DNA from: Flavobacterium sp. 123
Lineage (GTDB): Bacteria > Bacteroidota > Bacteroidia > Flavobacteriales > Flavobacteriaceae
DNA: 64,000 bases
Assembly (NCBI RefSeq): GCF_003634825.1
Contig: NZ_RBXD01000001.1
Location: 580,501-644,500 of the forward strand
Direction of reading: 5' to 3'
Positions within the stretch are counted from its first letter, which is position 1. Each line of letters begins with the position of its first letter. The notes under the pieces were generated by a model. That model was not told where the DNA came from and did not search any database. It saw nothing but the letters and a program-made list of their open reading frames with translations. Positions 1-8,806 of this stretch are shown here, piece after piece. A program made the position numbers and the translations under genes.

Positions 1-223
1 CGTGAAGCACAACTTCAAAACTCCCGCTTAACGCAATCAACGTTTCTTGCTGATTAATATGAGAATGCCCGCCTCTAAAGGAATTACTGGGCACATCAAA
101 AAGATAATATACCCGTTTAAAATCAAATGGCAAAAACCCATTTTGGACAAACCCTAAATTACCTCTAAAGTCTTCCACAACAGGAATTTTTATCAATTGA
201 ATTTCACTAAGTGTTGTTTTCAT
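1..223 (-). CDS. FdtA/WxcM-like sugar 3,4-ketoisomerase, partial (C-terminus outside window)
   Basis: Only the first 74 or so residues are in the window; the gene runs off the left edge. The visible part is the cupin fold of the WxcM/FdtA/QdtA group: an N-terminal 'VVEDFRGNLGF' strand, then 'FRGGHSHINQQETLIALSGSF', where the His residues and the LIALSGSF strand are family hallmarks. Known members isomerise dTDP-4-keto-6-deoxyglucose to its 3-keto isomer for dTDP-Fuc3NAc or dTDP-Qui3NAc. Its ATG directly follows the stop of the upstream glycosyltransferase, so the two are co-transcribed. The aminotransferase nearby would act on its product. The exact hexose stereochemistry cannot be read from this fragment. 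Confidence 0.8.
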   Translation of the reverse strand, partial: MKTTLSEIQLIKIPVVEDFRGNLGFVQNGFLPFDFKRVYYLFDVPSNSFRGGHSHINQQETLIALSGSFEVVLH

Positions 224-1063
224 TTAATAATTTAAAAAATCATTTTTACCTCTATTCGCATTTTTAATTGCACCAAAAACCTGACTCATTTTAATCTTAT
301 TCTGTTTAAGATCAAAAAACACTTTCAAAAATAATCCTAAATAATAATTGATGTTCTTAACTCTTTTAAAAAATGCTCCCTGAATATAATATCTTTCCTC
401 AAAACTTATGGTATCGTCTGTTGAGACAGGAGGATGGACTACTACAACCTGTGGTTCAATAATTAATTGTTGGTTTTTACTTTTGACATCGGACAAGAAA
501 ATAGCTTCTTCACCCATTTTAAACCGACTTCCTAATCCAAAATTTTCATCAAACTGAAGCTCTAATTTTGCTAACATCTCGCTATTAAAAGTCATTTCAA
601 TTGACAAAATATTAAAAAGTTCTAGCTGACTTATCTTTTCTTTTGTCTTTGATAAACTGCTTTTAAATAATGTTCCGTCTGGTTTTTCGGCATAAAAACA
701 TATGCAAGTTGCGGAGGGAAATTTATTGTATGTATCAATTATAATAGAATCAAAATCATTTTTAAAAACAACATCATCATCTGCAATCAAAAGGACTTTT
801 CCTTGAGCGTTTTTTAATCCTAAATTTCTACTTTTTGACAACCCTTTTTCAAATAAATTTATCACTCTAACAGACGGAAATTCTGAAATTAAAAGATTGT
901 TTTCTTGAGTTTGATTAACAATTAGTATCGAAAAATTAGAAAAATCAGAAAAGGGAAACATTGGAATCAAAAAATCTAGAGAATTCCTGTTCATTGTAGC
1001 CAATACTATTTCCAGATCTTCTTTTTTGAATGCTGTATCCAATTTGTCATTATATTTACACAA
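224..1063 (-). CDS. Glycosyltransferase family 2 (GT-A fold)
   Basis: A 279-residue GT2-like enzyme that should move a sugar from a nucleotide donor onto a growing surface glycan. Visible landmarks: first beta strand 'EIVLATMNRN' (about 18-27), 'GLSKSRNLGL' (74-83), the metal/nucleotide site 'ADDD' (94-97) and a downstream acidic 'GEEA' (184-187) typical of the catalytic base region. There is no membrane segment, so it is probably cytoplasmic or peripheral. The start is uncertain. The longest frame opens with TTG at 1063, but that TTG is the end of a TATATTTG promoter-like box (minus strand, 1068-1061), so the real start may be the in-frame TTG at 1042. The nearest ATG (1050) is out of frame. 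Donor and acceptor are unknown. Confidence 0.8.
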   Translation of the reverse strand: MCKYNDKLDTAFKKEDLEIVLATMNRNSLDFLIPMFPFSDFSNFSILIVNQTQENNLLISEFPSVRVINLFEKGLSKSRNLGLKNAQGKVLLIADDDVVFKNDFDSIIIDTYNKFPSATCICFYAEKPDGTLFKSSLSKTKEKISQLELFNILSIEMTFNSEMLAKLELQFDENFGLGSRFKMGEEAIFLSDVKSKNQQLIIEPQVVVVHPPVSTDDTISFEERYYIQGAFFKRVKNINYYLGLFLKVFFDLKQNKIKMSQVFGAIKNANRGKNDFLNY

Positions 1064-1086
1064 ATATAAAAAATTACGCTTTGTAA

Positions 1087-2244
1087 ATGAAAATACTTTT
1101 GATAGGTGAATACAGTCGCTTACACAACTCCCTAAAAGAAGGATTAATAAGCAACGGACATGCTGTCACATTGGTCTCATCCGGTGATCATTTCAAAAAG
1201 TTTGATTCAGATTTCTCTTTTCAAGCTTCTACAATAAGTAAGTATTGGTTTCTCACAAAAGTCAAAAACGCAATTCATAAACTTTCAGGAATTGATATAG
1301 AAAAAGCAGAAAGAGGGTTTCGATTTTATCTTTTAGTACCCAAATTATATGCTTTTGACCATGTGCAACTCATTAATTCAGATGCCATTGAAACGTTCCC
1401 TTGGCTTACAAAAATACTTTTGAGAAGAGTTTTCAAAAAAATTAAAAGTCGCAGTTTGTTAATTTGTGGTGATGAAACTCCTGTGATTGATTTTTTACTA
1501 AAAAAAGAATTTGATTATTCTACTTTGACACCTTATTTTGAATCACATTCTTTGAAAAAACATTTTGAGTATTCTTTAAAATACAGCACCAAAAGCTACC
1601 GAAAAACATTCGATTGGTTAAGCAAAAACTGTCAAAATTTAATTGTTTCAGATTTAGATTATAAAATTCCGATGGAAAAAATGGGATATTCTGTTGCTTT
1701 TATTCCAAACCCAATAAACACTGAAAAATTAGAATTTCAAGTTCCAAAAATGGAAGATAAAATCATTATTTTCTTGGGAATAAACCGTTTGAGTTATATA
1801 AAAAAAGGAATTGTTTTTTTCGAAAAAGCTTTAGCAATAATTGAAAAAAAATACCCAAAAGTTGAGATTATCACAACCGAAAATAACCCTTATAAAACCT
1901 ATATCAAACTAACCGAAAAAGCTACTATTATATTAGATCAAGTATATTCATTTGACCAAGGTTATAATGCTCTTGAGGCTATGGCCAAAGGAAAAGTTAT
2001 TTTTACAGGTGCCGAAAAAGTATTTGAAAACCACTATAATCTTATCGAAAAAGTAGCGATTAATGCCGAGCCTAACGTAGGTTCATTAGTGGCAGAATTA
2101 TCGTTTTTGATTGAAAATCCAAAAAAAATAATAGCGATTGGAAAACAAGCTAGAGCATTTATCGAAAAAGAGCACGATTACATCAAAATCAGTAATGCCT
2201 ATTTAACGCTTTGGAATTCAAAACAAACTTCTTCTGAAATATAG
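1087..2244 (+). CDS. Glycosyltransferase, GT4-like (GT-B fold)
   Basis: A 385-residue protein with a GT-B layout: N-terminal Rossmann-like start 'MKILLIGEYSRLHNSLKEGL' and a C-terminal donor-binding half with 'FLGINRLSYIKKG' (about 231-243) and the family-1/4 motif region 'FDQGYNALEAMAKGK' (about 292-306), where the Glu-rich segment contacts the nucleotide sugar. It is likely cytoplasmic and adds one residue to the polysaccharide repeat unit. It is divergent from the GT2 gene (only 23 bases between the two open frames) and convergent with the flippase, overlapping it by 27 bases. It is the only plus-strand gene in the polysaccharide block. Specificity cannot be inferred. Confidence 0.8.
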   Translation: MKILLIGEYSRLHNSLKEGLISNGHAVTLVSSGDHFKKFDSDFSFQASTISKYWFLTKVKNAIHKLSGIDIEKAERGFRFYLLVPKLYAFDHVQLINSDAIETFPWLTKILLRRVFKKIKSRSLLICGDETPVIDFLLKKEFDYSTLTPYFESHSLKKHFEYSLKYSTKSYRKTFDWLSKNCQNLIVSDLDYKIPMEKMGYSVAFIPNPINTEKLEFQVPKMEDKIIIFLGINRLSYIKKGIVFFEKALAIIEKKYPKVEIITTENNPYKTYIKLTEKATIILDQVYSFDQGYNALEAMAKGKVIFTGAEKVFENHYNLIEKVAINAEPNVGSLVAELSFLIENPKKIIAIGKQARAFIEKEHDYIKISNAYLTLWNSKQTSSEI

Positions 2245-3504
2245 GCTCAAAACCAATAAGTAAATCGAATATGTTAATGCGTGAGCCATTACAACTCCTT
2301 CTATTCCAAATGTTTTAACTAGAAAAATACTTGAAAAATAAGTTATTAAAAGCGAAAACAGTTCTGAGACAATGAAGGCAACGGTGAGTTTTTTGGCAAA
2401 AAACTGGTATCCCAAAATCCAAGCAGCCATCTTCAACATATCCCCAACTAATTGCCAAAAAAACAAGCTTGTTACCGGAAGAAATGCCTCTGTAAAAAGA
2501 AGTTTAACAATCCATAATCGGGTGAAATAAATAAGTAAAAGCCCAATAACAATGAAAGGAAAAATAGCTTTATAGTATTTCCAAAATACAATTTTAGTTT
2601 CTTGATTGTTCTTGGCAACAGCCAAATTTGGTAAAAAATAAAGCGTCAAAATGGACGATATAAAAAGCAAATAATACGATGAAATTCGGCTAATAGCTTC
2701 CCAATATCCTGCTTCCTGAATACCAACAATAGTAATAATGTTTTTTCGGATCGAAAGAAAAACAATCGAACCTATAATACCAGGAACTAATGCCATCAAA
2801 AAATAATGAGATAAATTACTTATTATTTTGAAGTCGAAAAAACGAAGTCGGACGGAATTAAAAATGGAAATTTCTTTAGAAACAAAGTAAAAAGAAACCA
2901 AAAACAATACAGAAGGTGTTATTATAATAGCCAACAAAGCGCCAATTGTTTGATATTGTGAAATAAACAAAACCGACACAATAAGTCCAATTAAATTCCC
3001 AATAATAGCAATATAAACTACGTTTTTGAACTTCCCCAAACCATTTATAACTGAAACTAAAATCAGTGACAAAGCATACCAAGGCAGTGCAAAAGCAAAA
3101 GCTTTGAACACAAAACTAAACTGGAATTGAGAACCAAAAATCAGTGTATTCCAATAATCTGCACCAAAAAAAAGCAATCCACTTAAGCAAACCGAAACGG
3201 ATAAAACACTTATAAATACAGTTGAGACAAACTTGTTCAAGTCCGACTCTTCTTCTCTACTTTCGGATACATACTTTATAATCCCGTTTTGAAAACCTAA
3301 GGTAGAAATGGTTTCAAACGAACCAACAAAATTTCTGAAGTTTCCAACAAGTGCTAAGCCACTAGGGCCAACAAAAACGGCTATTACTTTGGAGGTAATT
3401 AATCCAATTCCTAGTTTCAAAACGATACTCAAACTATTCAGAGAAGTAATTTTAAATAAATTAGTCTGCGTTATTTTTTTTATAAAATCCAACTTAATAT
3501 GCAT
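2218..3504 (-). CDS. Wzx-like polysaccharide flippase (MOP superfamily)
   Basis: A 428-residue integral membrane protein with about 12 hydrophobic segments from residue 20 to the end. The N-terminal region ('[20 protein letters not shown]', '[36 protein letters not shown]') has the MATE/Wzx-like layout of O-antigen and lipid-linked oligosaccharide flippases. It would move undecaprenyl-linked repeat units across the inner membrane. The start overlaps the end of the aminotransferase gene by 11 bases, so the two are translationally coupled. The 3' end overlaps the oppositely oriented glycosyltransferase by 27 bases. No polymerase (Wzy) or length regulator is visible here; these may lie left of the window. 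Confidence 0.85.
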   Translation of the reverse strand: MHIKLDFIKKITQTNLFKITSLNSLSIVLKLGIGLITSKVIAVFVGPSGLALVGNFRNFVGSFETISTLGFQNGIIKYVSESREEESDLNKFVSTVFISVLSVSVCLSGLLFFGADYWNTLIFGSQFQFSFVFKAFAFALPWYALSLILVSVINGLGKFKNVVYIAIIGNLIGLIVSVLFISQYQTIGALLAIIITPSVLFLVSFYFVSKEISIFNSVRLRFFDFKIISNLSHYFLMALVPGIIGSIVFLSIRKNIITIVGIQEAGYWEAISRISSYYLLFISSILTLYFLPNLAVAKNNQETKIVFWKYYKAIFPFIVIGLLLIYFTRLWIVKLLFTEAFLPVTSLFFWQLVGDMLKMAAWILGYQFFAKKLTVAFIVSELFSLLITYFSSIFLVKTFGIEGVVMAHALTYSIYLLVLSLYFRRSLF

Positions 3505-4573
3505 TTAAAGTTGCTATTATAAAATCGACTTCATCCTTTGTCAAAACAGGATTTAAAGGCAAACTCAACACCTCATTATGAATTTTTTCGGTGATGGGAA
3601 AACTAAGTTTATTCCACTCAGATAATGCTTTTTGTTTGTGTGGAGGAACCGGATAATGAATGGCCGTTTGAATGCCTTTTTGATACAAATAGTTTTGCAA
3701 ATCAGCTCTGTCCTGAGTCCGAATAACAAACAAATGAAAGACATGCTTAGTAGAAAAATCCCAATTTGGAAGTACTATTTTTTTGTTTATAATCTCATTC
3801 AAATACCGTTTAGCAATTACTCTTCGTTGCTCATTTTCAAAGTCTAAATTTGGCAATTTCACATTCAAAAAAGCCGCTTGCACCTCATCTAATCTTGAGT
3901 TTAGACCGATACATTCATTATAATATTTGGTGTCCGAACCGTAATTTCGCATCAACCGAATAGCATTTGCTAATTCAGAATCATTTGTAGTTACAGCGCC
4001 TCCATCACCTAAAGCTCCTAAATTTTTGCTTGGATAAAAACTATAAGCTACACTGGAATTATGATTCTTGATTGCACCGTGAGCTTGGGCAGCATCTTCC
4101 ACAATTAGAAGATTATTTTGATTTGCTATGGCAATAATAGCATCCATTTCTGCTAATTGTCCATAGAGATGAACAACCAAAATTGCTTTGGTTTTTGATG
4201 TGATTTTGGCCTCAATCAAATCAGGATTAATTGTATAAGTTTCAAGCTTTGGCTCGACTAAAACCGGCACTAAATCTGCCTGTAAAATTGCTAAAATAGT
4301 AGCGATATATGTATTTGCAGGAACAATAACCTCATCCCCTTTTTTGAGTTTTCCAAGCTGAATATACCCTTTAAAAATGAGTGTTAAAGCGTCCAATCCA
4401 TTGCCAACACCTACACAATATTCTGCTTCGCAATACTTAGCAAAGCTGGTTTCAAACGCTTTGACTTCATTCCCTAAAACATACCAACCGCTATTTAAAA
4501 CCGCATCTAATTTTTCTTTAAAAGCACTTTCATAAGGTTCGTTTATTTTTTTTAAGTCTAAGAATTGTATCAT
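3494..4573 (-). CDS. DegT/DnrJ/EryC1/StrS-family sugar aminotransferase (FdtB-like)
   Basis: A 359-residue PLP enzyme. The PLP lysine is in '[14 protein letters not shown]' (Lys183) and the cofactor-binding Asp is in '[10 protein letters not shown]' (Asp160); 'GNGLDAL' (57-63) and '[11 protein letters not shown]' (82-92) are further family signatures. Members transfer an amino group from glutamate to a keto-sugar nucleotide. The closest functional match by motif and by neighbourhood with an FdtA-like ketoisomerase is FdtB, which makes dTDP-3-amino-3,6-dideoxyhexose. The gene overlaps both neighbours (ATGA with the acyltransferase upstream, 11 bases with the flippase). The C3-amino product is an inference from the pairing, not from residues in this protein. 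Confidence 0.88.
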   Translation of the reverse strand: MIQFLDLKKINEPYESAFKEKLDAVLNSGWYVLGNEVKAFETSFAKYCEAEYCVGVGNGLDALTLIFKGYIQLGKLKKGDEVIVPANTYIATILAILQADLVPVLVEPKLETYTINPDLIEAKITSKTKAILVVHLYGQLAEMDAIIAIANQNNLLIVEDAAQAHGAIKNHNSSVAYSFYPSKNLGALGDGGAVTTNDSELANAIRLMRNYGSDTKYYNECIGLNSRLDEVQAAFLNVKLPNLDFENEQRRVIAKRYLNEIINKKIVLPNWDFSTKHVFHLFVIRTQDRADLQNYLYQKGIQTAIHYPVPPHKQKALSEWNKLSFPITEKIHNEVLSLPLNPVLTKDEVDFIIATLNAY

Positions 4574-5550
4574 ATCAAAACCTTTTCTAATAGCATATAG
4601 TTAGCCGTTTCTACTTCATAAAAATCATGAATAACAGTACTTGCACCAAAACTTTCTTTCCAATAAGACAGACCTTCATTTAATTTTTTTCCATTTGATT
4701 CATTCGAAATTCCAAAATCAAAAAACCTTTTCTTCGCAAATACTTCTTGGATTAAAAAATGAAATAAAAAATCTAAACTTCCTAAAGTTTCCTCTTGTTC
4801 GTATTTCGAAATATACTGACAATGGGCTACATTTTCACTTTCAAAAACAGTAGTTCCTGCCACAATTTCCCCTTCATAATAGACATTAAATTGCCTGATG
4901 TTTTCTGGAAAAAACAGTTTCAACCTCACAATCTCAGCTAAAGAATGAACCGGCTTCGCATGGTGTTTATCTAATAAATTTGGAGTTAAAATTTCATTCC
5001 AAAACGAATCAAAATTAGTCTCCTCTTTGATTACTAAACCGTTTTGAATCCCTTTTTGAATCCCCCTTTTTCGGATTTTAGCAATTGGATTTTCTTGTAA
5101 CAAATCAATAACCGATAAACTATCTCGTCGCACTAATTGGGCTTCGGTCAAAAACAATGCATATAAAATTTCTTCTGCGGGTTTTTTATGGTAAATAGAA
5201 GGAATCGTTTTTAGATATAATTTTTCTATTTTATGTTCTTTTAAAAACAACAAGAGCAGTTTGAAAACCGTAATAACAGTGGCTAATTTTGTTTGTTCGT
5301 TATAAACTAAACCGCCATACGTTAATCCCTGATGTGAATATAGAGTGGTCCCAACCTTATTAGCGGGTAAAACTGCAAGTAGTTTTTTGTCATCAAAAAT
5401 CAATAATGAACAGTCTTGAAAACGATCTTTATGATATTCCATAAAATCTCGATGAAACAAGAAAGTAGCATTTTTGGCTTGACCGATAAAGGTATTCCAA
5501 ATTTCATAATCATTTTCTTGGTATTGTTTTATCGAGAGATTTTTCACCAT
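4570..5550 (-). CDS. FemAB-like / GNAT acyltransferase of the polysaccharide cluster
   Basis: A 326-residue protein resembling FemAB-type and double-GNAT acyltransferases. N-terminal domain starts '[26 protein letters not shown]', the middle carries basic '[14 protein letters not shown]' and the C-terminal half has a GNAT-like core with '[22 protein letters not shown]' and '[27 protein letters not shown]'. The last motif (a lysine-linked 'GL..WKESFGA') is common in FemAB-like proteins of exopolysaccharide loci. A role in N-acylating the amino sugar made by the neighbouring aminotransferase is attractive, because no FdtC-like left-handed beta-helix acetyltransferase is in view, but it is only inference. 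Its stop overlaps the aminotransferase ATG by four bases. Confidence 0.65.
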   Translation of the reverse strand: MVKNLSIKQYQENDYEIWNTFIGQAKNATFLFHRDFMEYHKDRFQDCSLLIFDDKKLLAVLPANKVGTTLYSHQGLTYGGLVYNEQTKLATVITVFKLLLLFLKEHKIEKLYLKTIPSIYHKKPAEEILYALFLTEAQLVRRDSLSVIDLLQENPIAKIRKRGIQKGIQNGLVIKEETNFDSFWNEILTPNLLDKHHAKPVHSLAEIVRLKLFFPENIRQFNVYYEGEIVAGTTVFESENVAHCQYISKYEQEETLGSLDFLFHFLIQEVFAKKRFFDFGISNESNGKKLNEGLSYWKESFGASTVIHDFYEVETANYMLLEKVLI

Positions 5551-5582
5551 TGGGTTTTAGACTTCGTGAAATTAAGCATTTT

Positions 5583-6185
5583 TTATTTATGTTCTAAAGT
5601 GGGCAAATACCATTTGAATTTCACGGCCATCAGGCGAACCGAAATAATTACTAAAGAAGTCGTCAAGTATAAAACATCGCTCTCTAAATTCAATTTCCGA
5701 AGAACAAAAAAGACAATTCCACCCAAAATACAAATCGTAGCATAAATTTCTCTTCTAAAAATAATAGGGATTTCAGTACATAAAATATCTCGAATTACAC
5801 CTCCAAAACAAGCTGTCATAGTGCCTAATGCAATACATATAATCGGATGAAGTCCAATATTTATTCCTTTTTCAAGTCCAATTAATGTAAAAACCCCTAA
5901 TCCAATCGTATCAAATAAAAACAAGGATTTTCGTAAGTGATCGAATTTTTTTCTGAAAATAATCGCCAAAACATATCCAACAATAATTACATACACATAA
6001 TTCAAATCAAGCATCCACCCAACCGGAGTACTACCAATCATAATATCTCGCAAGGTTCCTCCTCCAACAGCGGTTACAAAAGCAATGATGAAAACACCAA
6101 AAGGATCAAGTTTTTTATTCATTGCGGTTACTGCGCCTGACATGGCAAAAGCCAAAGTTCCAATAATGTCTAATAGATGAAACAC
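5583..6185 (-). CDS. Trimeric intracellular cation (TRIC) channel family protein (YadS/UPF0126-like)
   Basis: A membrane protein with seven predicted hydrophobic helices and two glycine-rich repeats: 'GAVTAMNKKLDPFGVFI' plus 'GGGTLRDIMIG' in the first half, and 'LGTMTACFGGVIRDIL' in the second. This inverted duplication is typical of the prokaryotic TRIC/UPF0126 family, whose studied members are monovalent cation channels. I choose a GTG start at 6185 ('VFHLLDIIGT') giving 200 residues. The longer frame starts at 6245, but a promoter (TTG 6245-6243, TAAATTTG 6219-6212 on the minus strand) lies across the extra codons and transcription would begin near 6206. Confidence 0.85.
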   Translation of the reverse strand: MFHLLDIIGTLAFAMSGAVTAMNKKLDPFGVFIIAFVTAVGGGTLRDIMIGSTPVGWMLDLNYVYVIIVGYVLAIIFRKKFDHLRKSLFLFDTIGLGVFTLIGLEKGINIGLHPIICIALGTMTACFGGVIRDILCTEIPIIFRREIYATICILGGIVFFVLRKLNLESDVLYLTTSLVIISVRLMAVKFKWYLPTLEHK

Positions 6186-6211
6186 GTATAATTTAAGATT
6201 TAGGATTTTTA

Positions 6212-6245
6212 CAAATTTAAAGAAAATACTCCTGATTAACGGCAA
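6212..6245 (-). promoter_or_regulatory. Promoter of the TRIC-like gene
   Basis: On the minus strand TTG (6245-6243), 23 bases, then TAAATTTG (6219-6212): the Bacteroidota -33/-7 arrangement at the upper end of its spacing range. It decides the start of the gene below it, because the first ATG (6245) would lie upstream of the transcription start. Confidence 0.5.
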
Positions 6246-6335
6246 TTACAGCGTTTTCTAATACAGTAGTTATTCGGTTTTAGAATTTAAAAAAAGATAG
6301 TAACTTAGCACCTTAGTAACCAAGCGACTTTTCCA

Positions 6336-7121
6336 TTGAAACAAATTACTTCGATACAAAATCCATTCATAAAATCTTTAGTGTTATTACAGGAAAAGGC
6401 AAAAGCTCGAAAACAATCAGGAACATTTTTGATTGAAGGCCAACGCGAAATTTCTATAGCTATAAAAGGAGGTTATGAAATTGAAACTTTGTTGTTTTTA
6501 CCTGAAATTTGTTCAGAAACCGAAGCAAGAAAATTATCAAAATCAGCTGATTTGATTGAAATTAATAAAGAAATCTATCAAAAGTTAGCTTACCGAGATA
6601 CTACCGAAGGAGTTTTGGCTGTAGCCAAAACAAAATCAACACAATTATCTGATTTAAAATTATCCGATAATCCTTTAATCCTTGTTGCAGAAGCTCCTGA
6701 AAAACCAGGAAATATAGGCGCTTTATTAAGAACTGCGGATGCCGCAAATTTAGATGCCGTTATTATTGCCAATCCAAAAAGTGATTTATACAACCCTAAT
6801 ATTGTTCGCTCAAGCGTAGGTTGTTTATTCACCAATCAAATCGCTACTGGAACTACTGCTGAAATTATTGCTTTTTTGAAAGAAAGAAAAATAAATTTCT
6901 ATTGCGCCACTTTACAGAATTCAAATCCCTATCATGTTGAGGATTACACCAAACCAACTGCTTTAGTTGTAGGAACAGAAGCTACAGGATTAACGCAAGA
7001 GTGGCGAGATGCAGCTACACAAAACATAATTATTCCGATGCAAGGCGAAATAGATTCCATGAACGTTTCTGTTGCAGCTGCCATTTTAATTTTCGAAGCA
7101 AAAAGACAAAGAGGTTTTTAA
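6336..7121 (+). CDS. TrmH/SpoU-family RNA 2'-O-ribose methyltransferase
   Basis: A 261-residue SPOUT enzyme. The N-terminal L30e-like substrate-binding domain begins 'MKQITSIQNPFIKSL' and includes 'FLIEGQREISIAI'. The SPOUT knot motifs follow: motif 1 'PEKPGNIGALLRTADAA' (about 120-136), motif 2 'LVVGTEATGLTQEW' and motif 3 'NVSVAAAILIFEA' near the C-terminus. Such enzymes methylate the ribose of a specific 23S rRNA or tRNA nucleotide using S-adenosylmethionine; the target base cannot be told from sequence. Translation starts at a TTG (6336). No upstream in-frame ATG fits and the N-terminus matches the family, so the rare start codon is likely real. It is followed after 21 bases by a secreted hydrolase. 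Confidence 0.9.
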   Translation: MKQITSIQNPFIKSLVLLQEKAKARKQSGTFLIEGQREISIAIKGGYEIETLLFLPEICSETEARKLSKSADLIEINKEIYQKLAYRDTTEGVLAVAKTKSTQLSDLKLSDNPLILVAEAPEKPGNIGALLRTADAANLDAVIIANPKSDLYNPNIVRSSVGCLFTNQIATGTTAEIIAFLKERKINFYCATLQNSNPYHVEDYTKPTALVVGTEATGLTQEWRDAATQNIIIPMQGEIDSMNVSVAAAILIFEAKRQRGF

Positions 7122-7142
7122 ATTTTATAAAAAAACAACAAA

Positions 7143-8690
7143 ATGAAAAAATTTATACTTGCATTTTCCCTGTTAATTGTTGCCAATGCTTTTGCTCAAA
7201 TCAGCACTCCACAAGTTGATGAATTAGTAGAACGAACCATAAAAACATTTGATGTACCAGGAATTGCAGTTGCCATCGTCAAAGACGGAAAAGTTATTCA
7301 TTCCAAAGGATATGGTGTAAAATCAATTTTGACCAATGAAAAAGTCGATGCGAACACATTATTTGGAATTGCTTCGAACAGTAAGGCATTTACAAGTGCT
7401 GCCTTGGCAATATTAGTTGACGAAGGAAAAGTAAAATGGGACGATAAAGTAATTCAATACCTTCCTAATTTCAGAATGTACAACGAATATGTAACCAATG
7501 AATTTACAATTCGTGATTTATTAACACACCGCAGCGGATTAGGACTTGGTGCAGGCGATTTAATGATTTGGCCTGACGGAAGCGATTTTACAGCCCAAGA
7601 TATTGTACAAAATTTACAGTATTTAAAACCCGTTTCTGCCTTCAGAACACAATTTGATTACGACAACTTACTTTATATTGTTGCCGGAGAAGTAATTCGG
7701 GTAGCCAGCGGAAAGTCTTGGTGTGATTTTGTAGAAGAACGCATTATGAAACCTTTGGAAATGGACAACAGTGTAGCGTCATTCCTTCGGTTAAAAGACA
7801 CTACAAACACAATTGCACCGCATGTTCCCGTTGACAAAAAACTACATGTAATTAAACGATATCAAAACCACCTTTTTGACGGAGCAGCAGGAATTTATTC
7901 TAGCGTAAATGATTTGAGCAAATGGATCATCATGCAAATGAATAATGGAAAATATGGTCCTGAAAACAAAACCTTATTTTCAGAAAAAGAACACAATGAA
8001 ATGTGGCAAATGCAAACCATAATTCCTGCAAAAACAAAAGCACCTTATTTTACCCATTTTAGCGGATACGGATTAGGTTGGTTTCTAAACGATGTCAAAG
8101 GATACAAACAAGTCTCTCACACTGGCGGATTAGAAGGTATAGTTACTCAAGTTACCTTATTACCTGAATTAAATTTAGGCATTATTGTATTGACAAATCA
8201 GCAATCTGGGGCTGCTTTTAATGCTATTACGAACACAATAAAAGACAGTTATTTAGGAATACAATCTGAAGATTATGTTACTCTGTATAGCAACCGTATG
8301 AAAGCTAATGAAGAAACTGATGATAAAGTAACAACCGAAGTCTGGAATACTGTAGCTAAAAACAAGAAAGAGAAAATTAAAATAGATTTTGACACTTTCG
8401 CAGGAACTTACAAAGACAATTGGTTTGGAGAAATTGTTCTTTCGGAGAAAAAAGGAAAATTATATTTCAACTCGAAACGTTCACCTCAACTCTCGGGAGA
8501 AGTTTTTTTCTACAAAGAAAATAATTTGGTGGTCAAATGGAACAACGCTTATTTCCACGCTGATGCACACTTATTGTTTGAATGTGATAAAAACGGGAAG
8601 TCGATTGGATTAAAAATGAAACCTATTTCAGAATCAACAGATTTCAGTTATGATTTTCAAGATTTAGATTTTAAAAGAATGAACAATTAA
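7143..8690 (+). CDS. Secreted serine hydrolase, class C beta-lactamase fold, with DUF3471-like tail
   Basis: A 515-residue protein with a clear signal peptide (1-18, cleavage after 'ANAFA'). The beta-lactamase/D-aminopeptidase domain has all three catalytic motifs: SxxK at Ser78-Lys81 ('ASNSKAF'), YxN at Tyr173-Asn175 and the HTG triad at 326-328. The C-terminal 120 or so residues form a lipocalin-like beta domain of the DUF3471 type that often follows this fold. Members hydrolyse D-amino-acid peptides or esters in the periplasm; only some act on beta-lactams, and a resistance role should not be assumed. It may be co-transcribed with the upstream methyltransferase, though the functions are unrelated. 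Confidence 0.9.
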   Translation: MKKFILAFSLLIVANAFAQISTPQVDELVERTIKTFDVPGIAVAIVKDGKVIHSKGYGVKSILTNEKVDANTLFGIASNSKAFTSAALAILVDEGKVKWDDKVIQYLPNFRMYNEYVTNEFTIRDLLTHRSGLGLGAGDLMIWPDGSDFTAQDIVQNLQYLKPVSAFRTQFDYDNLLYIVAGEVIRVASGKSWCDFVEERIMKPLEMDNSVASFLRLKDTTNTIAPHVPVDKKLHVIKRYQNHLFDGAAGIYSSVNDLSKWIIMQMNNGKYGPENKTLFSEKEHNEMWQMQTIIPAKTKAPYFTHFSGYGLGWFLNDVKGYKQVSHTGGLEGIVTQVTLLPELNLGIIVLTNQQSGAAFNAITNTIKDSYLGIQSEDYVTLYSNRMKANEETDDKVTTEVWNTVAKNKKEKIKIDFDTFAGTYKDNWFGEIVLSEKKGKLYFNSKRSPQLSGEVFFYKENNLVVKWNNAYFHADAHLLFECDKNGKSIGLKMKPISESTDFSYDFQDLDFKRMNN

Positions 8691-8756
8691 TCGCCTTTGA
8701 AAAATATTTTTTGTTTTAAAAATTCCAAATCTCCCCTTGTAAACCAAAAAATTTGC

Positions 8757-8787
8757 TTGCACATCTCCTAACTTATTGTTATTTTTA
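8757..8787 (+). promoter_or_regulatory. Probable promoter of the (p)ppGpp synthetase/hydrolase gene
   Basis: TTG at 8757-8759 and TATTTTTA at 8780-8787, 20 bases apart. This is one base short of the TAnnTTTG consensus. It lies 20 bases before the ATG at 8807 and only a few bases before an alternative TTG start at 8792, which it makes unlikely. Confidence 0.35.
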
Positions 8788-8806
8788 GGAATTGAACCAT
8801 GCCGTT

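Noticed and set aside
5416..5745. 109-residue plus-strand frame spanning two minus-strand genes
   Set aside because: Overlaps the acyltransferase and TRIC-like genes entirely; low-complexity and no start signal.
7143..8690. Serine hydrolase as an AmpC resistance gene
   Set aside because: The catalytic motifs fit the wide class C/DD-peptidase superfamily; the YxN is Y-D-N and there is no AmpR-like neighbour, so resistance is not supported.
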